A stretch of 8,203 nt of DNA. It comes from Bacillota bacterium (GTDB taxonomy: Bacteria; Bacillota_A; Clostridia; Clostridiales; Clostridiaceae). Under the pieces are notes generated by a model. The model saw nothing but the letters and a program-made list of their open reading frames with translations, made no database searches and had not been told where the DNA came from. Numbering within the stretch: position 1 is the stretch's first letter; each line of letters starts with the position of its first letter. Made by a program: the position numbers and the translations under genes. Where the stretch lies: contig JAJXYA010000376.1 of the NCBI GenBank assembly GCA_021780795.1, forward strand, positions 1 to 8,203. Direction: 5' to 3'. Below, piece by piece: positions 6,879-8,203 of this stretch.

Positions 6879-6913
6879 GTGCCACCCACGTGACAAGTGG
6901 CAAGTTGGACAAA
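6879..6913 (+). repeat. Dispersed palindromic repeat, copy 2 (short form, in a 5' leader)
   Basis: This copy has only the 5' module, ending about 10 nt before the RBS of the phosphatase gene. The first right arm is damaged (GTGACA), but TGCCAC 6880-6885 can still pair perfectly with the second arm GTGGCA 6897-6902. The shared tail AAGTTGGACAA aligns with AAATTAGACAA of copy 1. The second module is absent. Confidence 0.8.
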
Positions 6914-6939
6914 CTATATCGGAGTAGAGGAGAAAAAGA

Positions 6940-7563
6940 ATGAATATAGATTCGATTATTTTTGATTTAGATGGAACACTTTGGGATTCAACTGAGGCAG
7001 TGGCAAAGGCTTGGAGTATGGTATGTGAAAATAATAAAGCAATTAAGAGCACTATTACAAAGGAAATGCTGGAAAGCGTTATGGGATTACAAATTTATCA
7101 GATAGGTGCTAAATTATTTCCTTATTTGGACGAAGCGAAGCAAACAAAGATTTTAGACCTTTGTTGTGAAGAAGAAAGAAAGCTACTTTTAAAAGAAGGT
7201 GGTCTACTTTATAAAGAACTAGAAAGTATTTTGCAAAAACTATCTAAAAACTACTCCTTATTCATAGTAAGTAATTGCCAATGTGGATATATAGAAACCT
7301 TCTTTGAATATCATAGGTTAGGTAAATATTTTAAAGATATTGAGTGCGCAGGTAATACAAGCTTAGTAAAAGGTGAAAATATTAAGATTATTATGGAGAG
7401 AAATCACCTTGAACATCCTGTATATGTAGGGGATACTCAAGGGGATTGTGATGCTGCAAGATTAGCTAATATACCTTTTGTATTTGCTAGCTATGGCTTT
7501 GGCAAAGTAGATGGATATGATTATGTAATTGAAGAAATATCGGATTTAGTAGATCTGTTTTAA
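6940..7563 (+). CDS. HAD-family hydrolase (phosphoglycolate phosphatase-like)
   Basis: Cytoplasmic phosphatase of the haloacid dehalogenase superfamily, 207 aa, similar in layout to Gph/PGP-type enzymes. Motif I is FDLDGTLWDS with nucleophile Asp9 and acid/base Asp11. Motif II is IVSNCQ with Ser111. Lys144 in SLVKGENIK fits motif III. Motif IV is VGDTQGDCDAA with Asp165 and Asp169, which bind Mg2+. A helical cap lies between residues 16 and about 95. The start ATG follows an AGAGGAGA site at a normal distance. It lies downstream of the glmS terminator and no clear promoter is seen just ahead, so expression may depend on read-through or a weak promoter. A palindromic repeat lies in its 5' leader and another just after its stop. 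The substrate cannot be told from sequence; phosphoglycolate or a nucleotide or sugar phosphate are possible. Confidence 0.92.
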   Translation: MNIDSIIFDLDGTLWDSTEAVAKAWSMVCENNKAIKSTITKEMLESVMGLQIYQIGAKLFPYLDEAKQTKILDLCCEEERKLLLKEGGLLYKELESILQKLSKNYSLFIVSNCQCGYIETFFEYHRLGKYFKDIECAGNTSLVKGENIKIIMERNHLEHPVYVGDTQGDCDAARLANIPFVFASYGFGKVDGYDYVIEEISDLVDLF

Positions 7564-7577
7564 AATAAGCAAAATAA

Positions 7578-7648
7578 GTGCCATCCACATGGCAAGTGGC
7601 AAGTTAAAAACAGTATGATAAAAGTCAGAAATTTTTAATCAGAAAATG
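7578..7648 (+). repeat. Dispersed palindromic repeat, copy 3 (long form)
   Basis: It begins 15 nt after the phosphatase stop. The hairpin reads TGCCAT-CCAC-ATGGCA: compared with copy 1 both sides of one base pair have changed (C-G to T-A), so pairing is kept. The second GTGGCA at 7595-7600 can also pair with one G-U. The second module, TAAAAGTCAGAAATTTTTAA (7619-7638), lies at the same 41-nt offset as in copy 1 and here forms the 5' half of a terminator hairpin. Confidence 0.8.
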
Positions 7649-7675
7649 ATTAGATTTTTTCGGCTTTTTTATTTT
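7620..7675 (+). terminator. Rho-independent terminator after the HAD phosphatase gene
   Basis: A long imperfect stem: AAAAGTC at 7620-7626 pairs with GGCTTTT at 7662-7668 (one G-U), and the top pairs TAATCA 7636-7641 with TGATTA 7647-7652 around a GAAAA loop. The stem is followed by TTTTTTATTTT to 7675. Its 5' half overlaps repeat copy 3. Confidence 0.8.
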
Positions 7676-7744
7676 ATGTAATAAATACATCAGTAACTCG
7701 TTGTAATATGCTTTTAAAAAGTTAATATGGAATTATGACTTTAG

Positions 7745-7774
7745 TTGATGATTGAAGTTATTTTGTAATATAAT
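7745..7774 (+). promoter_or_regulatory. Promoter candidate for the DUF1648 gene
   Basis: A consensus -10 box TATAAT at 7769-7774 is preceded at 18 bp by TTGATG (7745-7750; four of six bases match TTGACA). It lies after the phosphatase terminator and about 66 nt before the next start codon. The -35 box is imperfect, so moderate confidence. Confidence 0.55.
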
Positions 7775-7840
7775 GTAATGGGAAGATATTATTAGAAAAA
7801 TTACTTGTGTGCTTTTATTTCACAAGAAAGGTGGATTTAT

Positions 7841-8203
7841 ATGAAATTGAAATATACAAAGTTTCAAAAGATTATAGAAATGATTACAATTATTCTGTTA
7901 TTTTTAGTATGTGCATATTTAATTGTGTCGTGGGATACGTTACCAAGTAAAATTCCAGGACATTATAATGCAGCAGGAATTGTTGATCGCTGGGGAAATA
8001 AAAATGAAATATTGATGATTCCGATTATTAGTTTTGTACTTTATGGGTTACTAACAATTGTGTCTTTTTTTCCTACAACTTGGAATGTACCTGTAAAAAT
8101 TACTGAAGAAAATAGACAATTTGTGTACCTTAATTTAAAAACCATGCTGCTTCTAATTAAAATGTATATAATTATTCTTTTTGCCTACATTATGTATTCA
8201 AAT
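7841..8203 (+). CDS. DUF1648 domain-containing membrane protein, 3' partial
   Basis: Open from ATG 7841 to the window end, 121 residues, with an AAGGTGG site 6 nt upstream. The N-terminal stretch is basic (MKLKYTKFQK). Membrane segment 1 covers about residues 14-29. The DUF1648 signature follows at 31-54, with Pro35, Pro39, His41, Asn43, Gly46, Asp49, Trp51, Gly52 and Lys54 in the P-x3-P-x-H-x-N-x2-G pattern. Membrane segment 2 covers about 58-78 and a third about 102-120. DUF1648 is found alone or at the N-terminus of SdpI-type immunity and signalling proteins; the SdpI part, if any, would be beyond the window. The function is therefore open: a small integral membrane protein, possibly involved in envelope immunity or regulation. 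It has its own promoter candidate and no functional link to the upstream genes is visible. Confidence 0.85.
   Translation, partial: MKLKYTKFQKIIEMITIILLFLVCAYLIVSWDTLPSKIPGHYNAAGIVDRWGNKNEILMIPIISFVLYGLLTIVSFFPTTWNVPVKITEENRQFVYLNLKTMLLLIKMYIIILFAYIMYSN

Noticed and set aside
6722..7648. CRISPR array
   Set aside because: Three similar repeats are present, but spacing is irregular (157 and 699 nt), one interval contains a complete gene, and repeat lengths differ.

Overview
The window is AT-rich, strongly co-oriented (every supported gene is on the + strand) and looks like a low-GC Firmicute, most likely a Clostridium-type anaerobe. The reasons are A/T-ending codons, strong purine-rich Shine-Dalgarno sites, a GTG start, a glmS ribozyme ahead of glmS, and clostridial-looking HPr and enzyme I sequences. 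The species cannot be named from the sequence alone.

Region 1 (1-4120) is the 3' part of a sugar-phosphotransferase (PTS) catabolic operon. It holds a 1-phosphofructokinase-family sugar kinase (5' end cut by the window), a zinc-dependent alcohol dehydrogenase resembling L-sorbose-1-phosphate reductase, HPr and PTS enzyme I. Gaps are short (20-41 nt once starts are corrected) and no terminator separates them. The last two genes supply the phosphoryl relay PEP -> enzyme I -> HPr -> sugar-specific EII. The first two would process a phosphorylated ketose or polyol. The sugar permease is presumably upstream, outside the window. Sequence after enzyme I holds a very short hydrophobic reading frame of doubtful status and then a strong hairpin terminator.

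Region 2 (about 4300-6860) is the glmS unit. It has a near-perfect vegetative promoter (TTGACA, 17 bp, TATAAT), a leader of about 75 nt, a complete glmS self-cleaving ribozyme (4486-4674), about 220 nt of further leader, glmS itself (glucosamine-6-phosphate synthase, 608 aa) and a hairpin terminator. The ribozyme gives feedback control by glucosamine-6-phosphate. A weaker promoter-like pair downstream of the ribozyme could make ribozyme-free transcripts.

Region 3 (6722-7680) contains a HAD-family phosphatase gene and three copies of a short palindromic repeat: directly after the glmS stop, just before the phosphatase RBS, and just after the phosphatase stop. Copies 1 and 3 share a second 20-nt block at an identical 41-nt offset. 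Copy 3 carries paired base changes that keep the hairpin.

Region 4 (7681-8203) starts with a promoter candidate and the first 121 codons of a DUF1648-type membrane protein that runs off the window.

I see no phage, CRISPR, insertion sequence, tRNA or rRNA. The core genes are ordinary. The most unusual features are the repeat family and the architecture of the glmS leader.
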